Source: CAWCGU01 sp963838095 (GTDB lineage: Bacteria; Actinomycetota; Thermoleophilia; Solirubrobacterales; 70-9). From it: 64,000 bases of DNA. The notes beneath the pieces are model-generated. The model searched no databases. It was not told the origin of the DNA and saw only the letters and a program-made list of their open reading frames with translations. A program made the position numbers and the translations under genes. Location of the stretch: the NCBI GenBank assembly GCA_963838095.1, contig CAWIPO010000008.1, forward strand, positions 1,162,220 to 1,226,219. The letters are read 5' to 3'. Positions 26,221-34,459 of the stretch are shown here, in pieces; positions within the stretch are counted from its first letter, which is position 1; the number at the start of each line of letters is the position of its first letter.

Positions 26221-26736
26221 CTACGGCGAGATGAGAGGCTCCAGGCTCCCCACCATCTCCAGTCGCTGCCCCGACTCACCCAACGCTGCGAGCGCGTCGG
26301 CAAGCCGGGCGCCGTCGGGCAGCATCAGCTCGGGATCCAGCTCCAGCAGCGGCACCAGCACGAAGCGGCGGTTCGTCACCTGCGCATGGGGAAGCGTCAG
26401 GCGCTCGGTCTGAAGCTCGAGCTCGCCCAGCAGAAGCAGGTCCACGTCCAGTGGCCGCGGCCCGTGGCGCGGGCTCGCGAACATCCTCCCCTGCTCGACC
26501 TCCACCGCCTTGCAGACGTCCAGGAGCGGCTCAGGCTCGAGATCCGTCCGCACCCGCACGGCCGCGTTCAGGAAGTCGGGCTGATCGAGAATCTCGCCGA
26601 CGGGCTCGGTCTCGTAGACCGACGAGGTGGCCTCGACCTCCACGGCGTGCTCGGCGAGCCACCCGACCGCAGCCCGGAGGTGGGCGAGCCGGTCGCCAAC
26701 GTTGGAGCCGAGCCCGAGATATCCCGTCCGGGTCAG
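26221..26736 (-). CDS. folK: HPPK (2-amino-4-hydroxy-6-hydroxymethyldihydropteridine pyrophosphokinase), CUG start
   Basis: A 171-residue folate enzyme that pyrophosphorylates 6-hydroxymethyl-dihydropterin. The family N-terminus GYLGLGSNVGDRLAHL, SSVYETEPVG, QPDFLNAAV, and the signature RPLDVDLLLLG with LPHAQVTNRRFVLVPLLEL are all present. No ATG, GTG or TTG precedes the GLGSN motif. A CTG at 26734-26736 overlaps the folB stop (CTGA) and has GGAGGAG 5 bases before it, so CUG initiation is proposed. A start at the GTG at 26643 would delete 31 essential residues. Confidence 0.93.
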   Translation of the reverse strand: MTRTGYLGLGSNVGDRLAHLRAAVGWLAEHAVEVEATSSVYETEPVGEILDQPDFLNAAVRVRTDLEPEPLLDVCKAVEVEQGRMFASPRHGPRPLDVDLLLLGELELQTERLTLPHAQVTNRRFVLVPLLELDPELMLPDGARLADALAALGESGQRLEMVGSLEPLISP

Positions 26737-27158
26737 GCGATCTCCTCCGGTGCCTCGTCGTCTTCGTCAGTCGGCGCCTCGCACACGACCTCGACGGCGA
26801 CCTCCTCGATCGCAAGCGGCATCGGTGGCTCCGGCTTCGCGGCGCGGACCCGTGCCCTCTCCACGCCGAAGCGCTCGATCAGCCGCTCGCCGATCACGAG
26901 GCAGAGCCGCTCGAGCGTGCGGTAACTGCGCTCGGTCGCCGCCAGGGTGACGATGTCGGCCACCTCGCTGTAGTCCACCGTGTCCTCGAGGCGATCGGTG
27001 AGCACCGCGTCGCAGTCGCGGACGTCCAGCACGATGTCGACGACCAGCCGCTGGCCGACCTCCTGCTCGGCATCGGTGACGCCGTGGTGAGTGTGGACCG
27101 AGAGCCCGCGAACCTCGACGCTGACCTGCGACTCGGGACCATTGCCGTGCGCCTCCAC
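26733..27158 (-). CDS. folB: Dihydroneopterin aldolase
   Basis: 141 residues; FolB converts dihydroneopterin to 6-hydroxymethyl-dihydropterin and glycolaldehyde. The signature VRGLSVHTHHGVTDAEQEVG carries the conserved first strand and HHGV segment, followed by DTVDYSEVADIV, the RLCLVIGERLIERF helix, and KPEPPMPLAIEEVAVEV with the catalytic-region lysine. The last ~20 residues are acidic and beyond the usual end. A GTG start at 27158 was chosen; 35 bases separate it from the divergent thioesterase-like gene. It is followed by folK with a 4-base overlap. Confidence 0.9.
   Translation of the reverse strand: MEAHGNGPESQVSVEVRGLSVHTHHGVTDAEQEVGQRLVVDIVLDVRDCDAVLTDRLEDTVDYSEVADIVTLAATERSYRTLERLCLVIGERLIERFGVERARVRAAKPEPPMPLAIEEVAVEVVCEAPTDEDDEAPEEIA
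26742..26748 (-). promoter_or_regulatory. Shine-Dalgarno site supporting the folK CUG start
   Basis: GGAGGAG on the minus strand, inside the last codons of folB, 5 bases (ATCGC) before the CTG of folK. Strength and spacing are ideal. Confidence 0.6.
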
Positions 27159-27193
27159 GTCCGCAACGTAGCCGACTGGGAGACTGTCGGGAC

Positions 27194-27925
27194 ATGCCAG
27201 CGCGGGTGACGATCGAACGCCGCTTCCGCGGTCCGCCCGACAGCGCCAACGGCGGCTACGCGTGCGGGCTGGTTGCGGGGCTGATCGACGCCCCTGTCGC
27301 GGAGGTGAAGCTGCGAGCGCCGCCGCCGCTGGAGTCAGAGCTCGAGCTGGCGCGCCTCGACACGGGGGCGGAGCTGCGGGACGGCGAAACTTCGATCGCG
27401 ACCGGCTCGCCGCTCGACGCGGTGGCGCTGGAGGTGCCCGCGCCCGTCTCGGTCGAGGATGCCGTGCGTGCCCGCGACGGCTCGTCCATGATGGACCAAC
27501 ACCCATTCCCGGGCTGCTTCGTCTGCGGGCCGCAGCGCGACGCCGGAGACGGTTTGCGCGTGGTTTGCGGGCACGTGGCGGGCACGGATGTGGTCGCGGC
27601 CCCATGGGAGCCCGACGCCTCCGTCGCGACGGCCGAGGGTGCAATCGCCGACGAGATCGTCTGGGCCGTGCTCGATTGCCCCAGCGGGATCGCGTTCTTG
27701 AACGACCCGGAGCAGCCGATGTGCGTGCTCGGCCAGCTGACCGCGGAGCTGATCGAGCCCGTGCTGCCCGGCGAGACCTACGTCGCGATCGGCTGGGTGC
27801 TCGACAGGGACGGACGCAAGCTTCATTCCGCCTCAGCGATCCTCGGGCCGCAAGGCGACGTCCACGCGCTCGCCAGGGCGCTGTGGATCGAGCTGAAGCC
27901 GGATCAGCAGGCCGCCTGGAAGTAG
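27194..27925 (+). CDS. Hot-dog-fold thioesterase-family protein
   Basis: 243 residues that read as a double hot-dog protein: an N-terminal half (PDSANGGYACGLVAGLID; strands to ~90) and a C-terminal half with FPGCFVCGPQRDAGDGLRV near residue 105 and DEIVWAVLDCPSGIAFL near 150, a motif seen in acyl-CoA thioesterase-like proteins of Actinobacteria. The substrate is unknown. It sits on the plus strand between folB and folP, splitting the folate genes, and ends 5 bases before the folP stop. Confidence 0.7.
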   Translation: MPARVTIERRFRGPPDSANGGYACGLVAGLIDAPVAEVKLRAPPPLESELELARLDTGAELRDGETSIATGSPLDAVALEVPAPVSVEDAVRARDGSSMMDQHPFPGCFVCGPQRDAGDGLRVVCGHVAGTDVVAAPWEPDASVATAEGAIADEIVWAVLDCPSGIAFLNDPEQPMCVLGQLTAELIEPVLPGETYVAIGWVLDRDGRKLHSASAILGPQGDVHALARALWIELKPDQQAAWK

Positions 27926-27930
27926 CGAGC

Positions 27931-28716
27931 TCAGCGCACAACCGCGTCGGTGATCGCCAGCGCCTGCCGCATCGCGCCGACGTCGTGCACGCGCACCATC
28001 TCGGCACCTGAAGCGACGGCGAGCACATTCGACGCGATCGTCCCCCCCAGCCGCGCGTCCACATCGCGGCCGGTGATCTTCCCGATGAAGCTCTTGCGGG
28101 ACGTGCCGACAACGATCGGCCGGCCCAGGTCCTTCAGCTCGCTCAGACGGCGCAGCAGCTCGAGGTTGTGCTCGAGTGTTTTCCCGAATCCGATCCCGGG
28201 GTCGACCCAGATCCGCTCCTCGGCGATCCCGGCGGCGGTCGCGGCCTCGATCCGCTCGGCGAGGAAGGCGCGGACATCGTCGACGACATCCACGTAGCGC
28301 GGGTCGTCTTGCATCGTCCGCGGCTCGCCGAGCATGTGCATGAGCACAACCTCGCAGCGCCGCTCCGCGCAGAGGGCCGCCAGGTCGGGGTCGCCGCGAA
28401 GCGCGGTGACATCGTTGACCCAGCTCGCGCCGGCGTCGAGCGCCGCATCGGCGACTGCCGCCTTCGAGGTGTCGATCGAGACCGGCACGCCGACCCCGAC
28501 CAGCCCGTCGAGTACTGGTAAGACGCGCCGTTGCTCCTCGTCGGCGTCGACCGCCGCAGCCCCGGGCCGCGTCGACTCGCCGCCGACGTCGAGCATGTCT
28601 GCGCCGTCGCGAACGAGCTCGGCCGCGTGCTCGATCGCGCGCGCCGGATCAAGGAACGCACCGCCGTCCGAGAACGAGTCGGGAGTGACGTTGACCACGC
28701 CCATGACGAGTGCCAT
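27931..28716 (-). CDS. folP: Dihydropteroate synthase
   Basis: A 261-residue TIM-barrel enzyme joining p-aminobenzoate to the pterin pyrophosphate; the sulfonamide target. Signatures: MGVVNVTPDSFSDGG (~5-19), DMLDVGGESTRPGA (~40-53), SIDTSKAAVADAAL (~80), GSSWVND-type ASWVNDVTAL, DPGIGFGKTLEHN (~172), GTSRKSFIG (~205) and MVRVHDV near the end. Complete. It is upstream of folB-folK on the same strand but separated from them by the plus-strand thioesterase gene. Confidence 0.96.
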   Translation of the reverse strand: MALVMGVVNVTPDSFSDGGAFLDPARAIEHAAELVRDGADMLDVGGESTRPGAAAVDADEEQRRVLPVLDGLVGVGVPVSIDTSKAAVADAALDAGASWVNDVTALRGDPDLAALCAERRCEVVLMHMLGEPRTMQDDPRYVDVVDDVRAFLAERIEAATAAGIAEERIWVDPGIGFGKTLEHNLELLRRLSELKDLGRPIVVGTSRKSFIGKITGRDVDARLGGTIASNVLAVASGAEMVRVHDVGAMRQALAITDAVVR

Positions 28717-28739
28717 CGCTCAAGTATCCGTTCTGTCTG

Positions 28740-28768
28740 GGATCGGCCTCGCTATGCGAGTGCGATCC
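28740..28768 (-). terminator. Nested hairpin downstream of the SnoaL-like gene
   Basis: Outer arms GGATCG/CGATCC and inner CTCGC/GCGAG around a 3-base loop. The minus-strand core CTCGCATAGCGAG is identical to that of the hairpin at 42532-42544, so it is a repeated structural element. It lies between the SnoaL-like gene and folP; there is no strong U-run. Confidence 0.5.
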
Positions 28769-28795
28769 AAGACGGATCGCCCGGCGGGGAGCTCC

Positions 28796-29197
28796 TCACG
28801 CCTCCAGGCCGGCGGCCTCCCGGGCCTGCGTCCACGTCGGAAAGATCTCGAGCCTGACCCCGAGGCCGTCCCGAATCGTCCACACGTGCCCGACCTCGAG
28901 CTCCAGGTCCATACCCGTGGTGCGGGCGTTTCTCGCGGTCGCGTGGACCCTGACCAGCATCCCGCCGTCGAACTCGACGAACTCGAGCGGCTCGTAGGTC
29001 ACGTTCTCAAACGCCTCCAGGAGACGACCGCGATTTTCGACGAACGCCTCCGGGCCGCTCTGGCCGCTGGTGTCCTCGATGATCACGTGGTCCAGAAGCT
29101 CGAAGTCGGGGGCGATGTACTGGAAGGCCGTCTCGAGGTCGCCCCGCGAGAACGCCTCGAACCCGGTCTTGAACCGCTCGATCTCTGGGCTGGACAC
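28796..29197 (-). CDS. SnoaL/NTF2-like protein (intact)
   Basis: 133 residues with the cone-shaped NTF2 fold pattern: EIERFKTGFEAFSRGDLETAFQYI split over the first helices, APDFELLDHVI, the SGPEAFVENRGRLLEAFENV helix, then strands ending VGHVWTIRDGLGVRLEIF. Some members are isomerases or hydrolases, many are of unknown function. This copy is open and probably functional, unlike the SnoaL-like remnant in the island. It lies just downstream of ftsH (19 bases) and may be co-transcribed. Confidence 0.8.
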   Translation of the reverse strand: MSSPEIERFKTGFEAFSRGDLETAFQYIAPDFELLDHVIIEDTSGQSGPEAFVENRGRLLEAFENVTYEPLEFVEFDGGMLVRVHATARNARTTGMDLELEVGHVWTIRDGLGVRLEIFPTWTQAREAAGLEA

Positions 29198-29216
29198 GGG
29201 CCCAGTATGCCGCCGG

Positions 29217-31184
29217 CTATCGAAGAGAGTCGGGGTCGTCGGCCCGCATCTCAGTGCTACCGGCGAACCCGGGACGCGGCTGCGGGACGGGGCGCGGGCC
29301 CTCGCGGCCGGCCTTCTCCGGCTCGGGCGCCGGCTCGGGCGTGGACGGCGATTCCTCTTCGTCCGGGAAGACCTCGTCCTCGGACTTGCCCTCGAGGAGC
29401 TGCACGAACTGCTCCGCGTCGATCGTCTCGCGGTTGAGCAGGATCGTCGAGATCGACTCGAGCTTCTCGCGGTTCTGGGTCAGGATGTCCTTCGCGGTCT
29501 GATGCGCCTCCTCAACGATGCGGCGGATCTCGTCGTCGATTTCGCGGGCGATCTCGTCCGAGTAGTCGGGCTCGGAGGAGAACTCGCGGCCGAGGAACGG
29601 TTGCCCGCGGTCGTGACCGAAGACGCGCGGGCCGAGGCGCTCGGACATCCCGAAACGCATCACCATCTGTTTCGCGGTCTCGGTCACCTTCTCGAGGTCG
29701 TTGGATGCGCCGGTGGTGATCTCGCTGAAGACGATCTCCTCCGCGGCGCGGCCGCCGAGCGTCATCGCCATCGTGTCGGTGAGCTCCGCGCGCGTCGTCA
29801 GGAACTTGTCTTCGGTCGGCAGCGAGATCGTGTAGCCGAGTGCCTGCCCGCGGCTGATGATCGAGACCTTGTGCACCGGGTCGGTGTTCTTGAGCATGTG
29901 GCCGACGATCGCATGCCCGAGCTCGTGGTAGGCGGTCACCAGGCGCTCCTTCTCGGACATCACCCGGCTCTTCTTCTCCGGGCCTGCGATCACCCGCATG
30001 ATCCCTTCCTCGAGCTCGTTCATGTCGATCTCGCGGTTGCCCTTGCGAGCGGTCAGCAGGGCCGCCTCGTTGATCAGGTTCGCGAGGTCGGCACCGGTGA
30101 ACCCCGGCGTCTGGCCGGCGAGCGTGTCGAGGTCGATCTTCTTCGCCAGCGGCTTCCCGCGAGTGTGCACCTCGAGGATCTGCTTGCGGCCCTTGCGGTC
30201 GGGCCGATCGACGACGATCTGGCGATCGAAGCGCCCAGGCCGCAGCAGCGCCGGATCGAGAATGTCGGGCCGGTTCGTGGCCGCGATCAGGATGATGTTG
30301 TCCTTCATCTCGAAGCCATCCATCTCGACCAGGAGCTGGTTCAGAGTCTGCTCGCGCTCGTCGTGGCCACCGCCCATGCCCGCGCCGCGGTGGCGCCCGA
30401 CGGCGTCGATCTCGTCCATGAAGATGATGCAGGGGGAGTTCTGCTTCGCCTGCTCGAAGAGGTCCCTCACGCGGCTGGCCCCGACCCCCACGAACATCTC
30501 CACGAAGTCGGAACCTGAGATCGAGAAGAAGGGAACCCCCGCCTCGCCGGCGACGGCTCGGGCGAGCAGGGTCTTACCGGTCCCGGGCGGGCCGTAGAGC
30601 AGCACGCCCTTCGGGATCCGCGCGCCTAGCGCCTGGAACTTCTTCGGGTTCTCGAGGAACTCCTTGATCTCGTGCAGCTCCTGCACGGCCTCGTCCGTTC
30701 CGGCGACGTCGCGGAACGTGATCTTGGGGGCGTCGACCGACATCCGCTTCGCGCGCGACTTCCCGAAGCTCATCACCTTCGAGCCGCCCCCCTGCATCTG
30801 GTTCATGAGGAAGATCCAGAAACCGAAGAACAGGAGGAAGGGCAGGATGTACGTGAGCAGGGAGAGAATGGAGGAGCCGCCGGCGCCCTTGACGACGGTC
30901 TCGACCTCGTTGCGCTCGAGGGTGTTGACGAGCTCCTGCTCGGTATTCGCAGGGAAGCCCGTCTGGTACTCCTCGCCGTTCGTCTCGGTGACCGTGATCT
31001 TGTTCTCCTGAGCGGAGATCGTCACCTCTTCGATCGTCTCGGGTTCGGTCTCGACCTGAGCCTTGAACTCGGTGTACGTCGGCTCCTCCTGCTGCTCGTC
31101 GGGGCTGATCAGGCGCTGGGCGAAGAACGCCAGCACGAGGACGATCAGGATCGGGAACGCAGCGCTGCGGAAAAACCGCTTCAT
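29217..31184 (-). CDS. ftsH: ATP-dependent zinc metalloprotease FtsH
   Basis: A 655-residue membrane-anchored AAA protease that degrades misfolded membrane and regulatory proteins. Helix 1 (residues ~8-24) and helix 2 (~107-125, SLLTYILPFLLFFGFWIFLM) flank an extracytoplasmic domain. Walker A is GPPGTGKTLLA (~200), Walker B IIFMDEIDAVG, the SRH is present (TNRPDILDPALLRPGRFD), and the zinc site is HELGH (~428). The C-terminal 60 residues are Pro/Glu-rich. Complete and typical; it follows hpt as in many bacteria. Confidence 0.97.
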   Translation of the reverse strand: MKRFFRSAAFPILIVLVLAFFAQRLISPDEQQEEPTYTEFKAQVETEPETIEEVTISAQENKITVTETNGEEYQTGFPANTEQELVNTLERNEVETVVKGAGGSSILSLLTYILPFLLFFGFWIFLMNQMQGGGSKVMSFGKSRAKRMSVDAPKITFRDVAGTDEAVQELHEIKEFLENPKKFQALGARIPKGVLLYGPPGTGKTLLARAVAGEAGVPFFSISGSDFVEMFVGVGASRVRDLFEQAKQNSPCIIFMDEIDAVGRHRGAGMGGGHDEREQTLNQLLVEMDGFEMKDNIILIAATNRPDILDPALLRPGRFDRQIVVDRPDRKGRKQILEVHTRGKPLAKKIDLDTLAGQTPGFTGADLANLINEAALLTARKGNREIDMNELEEGIMRVIAGPEKKSRVMSEKERLVTAYHELGHAIVGHMLKNTDPVHKVSIISRGQALGYTISLPTEDKFLTTRAELTDTMAMTLGGRAAEEIVFSEITTGASNDLEKVTETAKQMVMRFGMSERLGPRVFGHDRGQPFLGREFSSEPDYSDEIAREIDDEIRRIVEEAHQTAKDILTQNREKLESISTILLNRETIDAEQFVQLLEGKSEDEVFPDEEESPSTPEPAPEPEKAGREGPRPVPQPRPGFAGSTEMRADDPDSLR

Positions 31185-31232
31185 CGGTGGGAAAAGTGTA
31201 GCCGGGGTCCTGCGTTCGAACCTAAGACCGGC

Positions 31233-31763
31233 CTAAGCGTCCAGGACCGCAATATGGCGAAGGTTGCGGTGTTTTTGACCTTGATCGAGGCCGTAGCCGA
31301 CGACGAAGCGGTTCGGGATCTCGAACCCCACATAGCGGGTCGGAAGCTCGACGCGGCGGCGCTCGGGCTTGGTCAACAGGGCGCAGACCTCGAGCGAGGC
31401 AGGCTCCCGGGCACGCAGGCTGCGCAACAGATACTGGAGGGTCAGGCCCGAATCGATGATGTCTTCGACGATCAGGACGTCGCGGCCCTCGATCGAGGCG
31501 TCGAGGTCCTTGAGGATGCGGACGACGCCGGAGGAGTCGGTTGACGACCCGTAGCTGGAAACGGCCATGAAGTCGAGCTCACAGGGGATGGTTATGTGGC
31601 GCATGAGATCGGCCATGAACACGATCGCGCCCTTCAGCACGCCGATCATCACCAGGTCGCGGTTCGCGTAGTCGCGACTGATCTCGACTCCCAGCTCCGC
31701 AACCCGGCGCTGCAGGTCATCGGAGGTGACGAGAATCTCGCCCGTCGCGTCGTCGGGGCTCAT
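31233..31763 (-). CDS. hpt: Hypoxanthine-guanine phosphoribosyltransferase
   Basis: 176 residues; salvages hypoxanthine/guanine to IMP/GMP with PRPP. The PRPP-binding motif is DVLIVEDIIDSGLTL (~100-114), with VLKGAIVFMADLMRH near residue 42 and FVVGYGLDQGQKHRNL near the end, the standard HGPRT layout. The start codon is part of a hairpin (31759-31777). tilS-hpt-ftsH is a widely conserved gene order. Confidence 0.96.
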   Translation of the reverse strand: MSPDDATGEILVTSDDLQRRVAELGVEISRDYANRDLVMIGVLKGAIVFMADLMRHITIPCELDFMAVSSYGSSTDSSGVVRILKDLDASIEGRDVLIVEDIIDSGLTLQYLLRSLRAREPASLEVCALLTKPERRRVELPTRYVGFEIPNRFVVGYGLDQGQKHRNLRHIAVLDA

Positions 31764-31777
31764 CTCATGCAGATGAG
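31759..31777 (-). promoter_or_regulatory. Hairpin covering the hpt start codon
   Basis: CTCATCT (31759-31765) pairs with AGATGAG (31771-31777) across the loop CATGC. The hpt ATG (31761-31763) is inside one arm, so the structure could reduce initiation. No known riboswitch or binding protein is suggested. Confidence 0.4.
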
Positions 31778-31817
31778 ATTGAGCCGAACCGGACGCGAAG
31801 CGGAGGATTCGGCGAGG

Positions 31818-33176
31818 TCATTTGGGCAACTTACCGCGCCATCCAGCCAGGCTCGCGCTCAGAATCGCGACCTCCTCGGTGGTGGGCGTGAGCTTGAACT
31901 CGTCGGACACCGCAACCCCCGCGACCCAGGCGATCTTGCCGTGAGCCAGGACCACCGGGAGCGACCGTCGCAGGGAGCGTGGAACGTGACGGTCGGTGAA
32001 CAGGTCCTGAAGCGACTTCGTGCCATGCATCCCGAGCGGGCGCATGCGGTCGCCGTCCTGCCAGCCGCGGACGACCAGCTCATGGCCGACGGTTCGGCCG
32101 TCGAGTGTCGCTCGCTCCGGACCGGTGGGCAACAGCGGCCCCGGCAGCAGCTCGGCGCTCATCTCCCAGCGCCCGAATCGACAGCTGCCCGGAACCGGCA
32201 GGACCTCCGCAGCGGGTGGCGACTCGGGCTCGCGGACCGAGAAGCTGATGAAACCCTGCTCGCACACGGCTCGCAGGCCGGCACCCAGCTCGACCGTGCC
32301 TCCCTCGGGCGCAATCGCCAGGCGCAGGATCTCCTCGGCGCGCCACCTCGGGAGAGCAACCTCGCGCACGGCGACATGCTCGGCCACCGTGCGCATCACC
32401 AGCCGGCGCAGGGCGGGCTCCATCACCTGCAGGGCATCCACCGGCAGGGCGGTCGCCGCGGGGCTGAGCCCTGCCTCCTGCAGCGCATCCCGCACAACCC
32501 GCTCGAGCAGCTCCGCCTCCTCCGCGAGCTCGGCGCGGGTCTCGGCGATGTTTCGCTCCGCGGCCGGGCTCAGCTCGAGCAGCGCCGGAAGCGCCTCGGC
32601 CCGAATCCGGTTGCGAGCGAAGCGCGGGTCGAGGTTGGTCTCGTCGTCAGCGAACGGAAGCTCCGCCTGTGCGGCAAGCGCCCGCACGGGTTCACGTTCG
32701 AGCGCCAGCAGGGGCCGGATCAGCCGCCCCCTGCGCGGCGGCAGCCCGAGCAGCCCCCGTCGTCCCGGAGAGACGGCCAGCCGGTACAGCAGCGTCTCGA
32801 CCTGGTCGGTTCGGGTGTGTCCGGTGGCGATCCAGTCCAGGCCGCGAGCTGCGCGCAGGCGCTCGGCGGCGTTGTAGCGGGCGTCGCGGGCAGCGGCTTG
32901 GAGGTTCCCGGGCTCGAGTTTGGGACGTTCGACGACGAGCTCGATGCCGAGGCGCTCACACAGCTCGCGGCAGGTTTGCTCATCTCGATCGGAGGTTTCG
33001 CGCAGGCCGTAGTTGCAGGTAAGAGCAACGAGCTTGGACGGCCCAGTCACCGCGACAAGGCCGGCGGCCGCGCAGGCGGAGTCCGCGCCACCGGAAATCA
33101 GCACGACGCCGGAGGAGCCAGGAGCAACGAGGCCGCTGGCCCGTACGACCCGCTCCAACTCGGCAACACCGTCCAC
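31818..33176 (-). CDS. tilS: tRNA(Ile)-lysidine synthase
   Basis: A 452-residue TilS that modifies C34 of the minor tRNA-Ile so it reads AUA. The PP-loop SGGADSACAAAGL is at residues ~29-41, the GHTRTDQVETLLYRL motif near 130, DDETNLDPRFARNRIR near 195, and the C-terminal TilS domain includes PLGMHGTKSLQDLF. Complete. It starts 4 bases after the stop of the MerR-cyclase gene, suggesting one transcript. Confidence 0.95.
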   Translation of the reverse strand: MDGVAELERVVRASGLVAPGSSGVVLISGGADSACAAAGLVAVTGPSKLVALTCNYGLRETSDRDEQTCRELCERLGIELVVERPKLEPGNLQAAARDARYNAAERLRAARGLDWIATGHTRTDQVETLLYRLAVSPGRRGLLGLPPRRGRLIRPLLALEREPVRALAAQAELPFADDETNLDPRFARNRIRAEALPALLELSPAAERNIAETRAELAEEAELLERVVRDALQEAGLSPAATALPVDALQVMEPALRRLVMRTVAEHVAVREVALPRWRAEEILRLAIAPEGGTVELGAGLRAVCEQGFISFSVREPESPPAAEVLPVPGSCRFGRWEMSAELLPGPLLPTGPERATLDGRTVGHELVVRGWQDGDRMRPLGMHGTKSLQDLFTDRHVPRSLRRSLPVVLAHGKIAWVAGVAVSDEFKLTPTTEEVAILSASLAGWRGKLPK

Positions 33177-33180
33177 TCCC

Positions 33181-34371
33181 TCATCCCTTCTGCCGCGCTA
33201 CATACAGCTCCTGCGGGTCGGGCACCCCAGCGAGGCGAACTTCCCCGATCTCCTCGAACGCAAGGTAGTCCGACTCGCCGATCGCATCCACGAGCGAGCG
33301 GGTGACGATCACCTCTCCCCCGAGCGCCCGATCGACCACCCGGTGCGTGAGGTTGATGTCTAGGCCGAAGTAGTCGCCGTCGCGATAGACCGCCTCGCCG
33401 CTGTGAAGCCCGGCCCTGGGTTGCGGGCGCTCCTGGAAAAGGCCCAGATAGCCGACCGCCCATTCGGTCAACGTAGCGGGGTCCGGGGAGACGATCATCA
33501 CCTCGTCGCCGATCGTCTTCACGATCTGGGCCTCGTTCGGAAGCGTCGCCTCGACGGTCTCGACGAAACGCTCCACCAGGTCGAGCGCCTCCTCGTCCCC
33601 CTCCTCGGCCGTGTAGCGCGTGTAGCCGGCGAGGTCGACGAAGCAAAACGCCATCGAGATCCGGCCGGCGGCGCTGCGCCATGCGGCTCCGAGCTCGGAC
33701 TCCATGTGCCCGACAACGTCCTGCTCTATATAGAAGCGCAGGTAGCGCTGGTGCGCGTACTCCATCAGCGGGGTCGTCACCGGCAGGAGCTCTGCGACGA
33801 GGTCGCGCATCTCCTCGGCGATATCGAGTGCGCCGACTCCCTGCCGGATCAGGGGCTCGTGAACGAAGAGGTGAAACAGGCGCACCTCGGCATCGGCGAT
33901 GTTGCGCAGAGAGCGCGCATACACCCGCACGAGCTGGAGCAGCGCCACAAGTGGAAGCCCGGCCGCCAGCACGCCCGCCATATGGGCGATCGCCTCGGCA
34001 TCGCGGTCGGTGAGCGTGCCCTCGACGGCAGTGGGCGTCCCGAGCAGCGACATGATTCGTTCGACCAGCTCGTCCTCGAGCCCGGTTGCCTCGGCAACTT
34101 CCTCGCGGGTGAGCTGCCGCTCGGCGGACGGAAGCAGCTCCTCGATGTAGCCGAACGCGAGCCGGCCATCGCGGACCGCCTGCCGCAACTCGTCCAGTGA
34201 ATAGCCGCGCTCGCGCATTCTCGCCACCACCCTGGCCTGCGCGGCCGCAGCCTCCGTCCAGCGATCGCGCTTGACCGGGATCACCTTCTGCTTCGCCCAC
34301 CGCTTCAGCGTCGAGGGAGGGACGCCCGCCCGCCGGGCCGCTTCGCTCAGGGAGAGGTACTTCTCAGCCAC
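33181..34371 (-). CDS. MerR-type HTH fused to a class III adenylate/guanylate cyclase
   Basis: 396 residues from a GTG chosen because it directly precedes the HTH; a TTG 14 codons upstream is possible. N-terminus: EKYLSLSEAARRAGVPPSTLKRWAKQ, a MerR/excisionase-like helix-turn-helix. Middle ~70-215: helical regulatory region. C-terminus: cyclase catalytic domain with FVDLAGYTRYT (metal Asp), IVKTIGDEVM (purine Lys and second Asp), and DYFGLDINLTHRVV (transition-state Asn/Arg). All catalytic residues are present, so it should make cAMP. The DNA-binding/cyclase pairing suggests a regulator that also signals. It is close-coupled to tilS. Confidence 0.85.
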   Translation of the reverse strand: MAEKYLSLSEAARRAGVPPSTLKRWAKQKVIPVKRDRWTEAAAAQARVVARMRERGYSLDELRQAVRDGRLAFGYIEELLPSAERQLTREEVAEATGLEDELVERIMSLLGTPTAVEGTLTDRDAEAIAHMAGVLAAGLPLVALLQLVRVYARSLRNIADAEVRLFHLFVHEPLIRQGVGALDIAEEMRDLVAELLPVTTPLMEYAHQRYLRFYIEQDVVGHMESELGAAWRSAAGRISMAFCFVDLAGYTRYTAEEGDEEALDLVERFVETVEATLPNEAQIVKTIGDEVMIVSPDPATLTEWAVGYLGLFQERPQPRAGLHSGEAVYRDGDYFGLDINLTHRVVDRALGGEVIVTRSLVDAIGESDYLAFEEIGEVRLAGVPDPQELYVARQKG

Positions 34372-34420
34372 CGGTGCAATGTAAGGGGATCGGGGCGCGC
34401 GAACTGTGACCAACCGCGCC

Positions 34421-34459
34421 TAAATAAACGGGCGACGGGGTCGTGACGGCCCCGTCGCC
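34421..34459 (-). terminator. Intrinsic terminator, minus strand
   Basis: Perfect 10-bp stem GGCGACGGGG/CCCCGTCGCC (34450-34459 and 34431-34440) with a 9-base loop, followed on the minus strand by CGTTTATTTA. It ends transcription coming from the 34.5-35.2 kb side, 50 bases before the cyclase start. Confidence 0.75.

Noticed and set aside
26733..28112. 459-codon reading of folB extending across the thioesterase and folP region
   Set aside because: The upstream two thirds are antisense to the thioesterase-like gene and overlap folP; only the last 141 codons are FolB.
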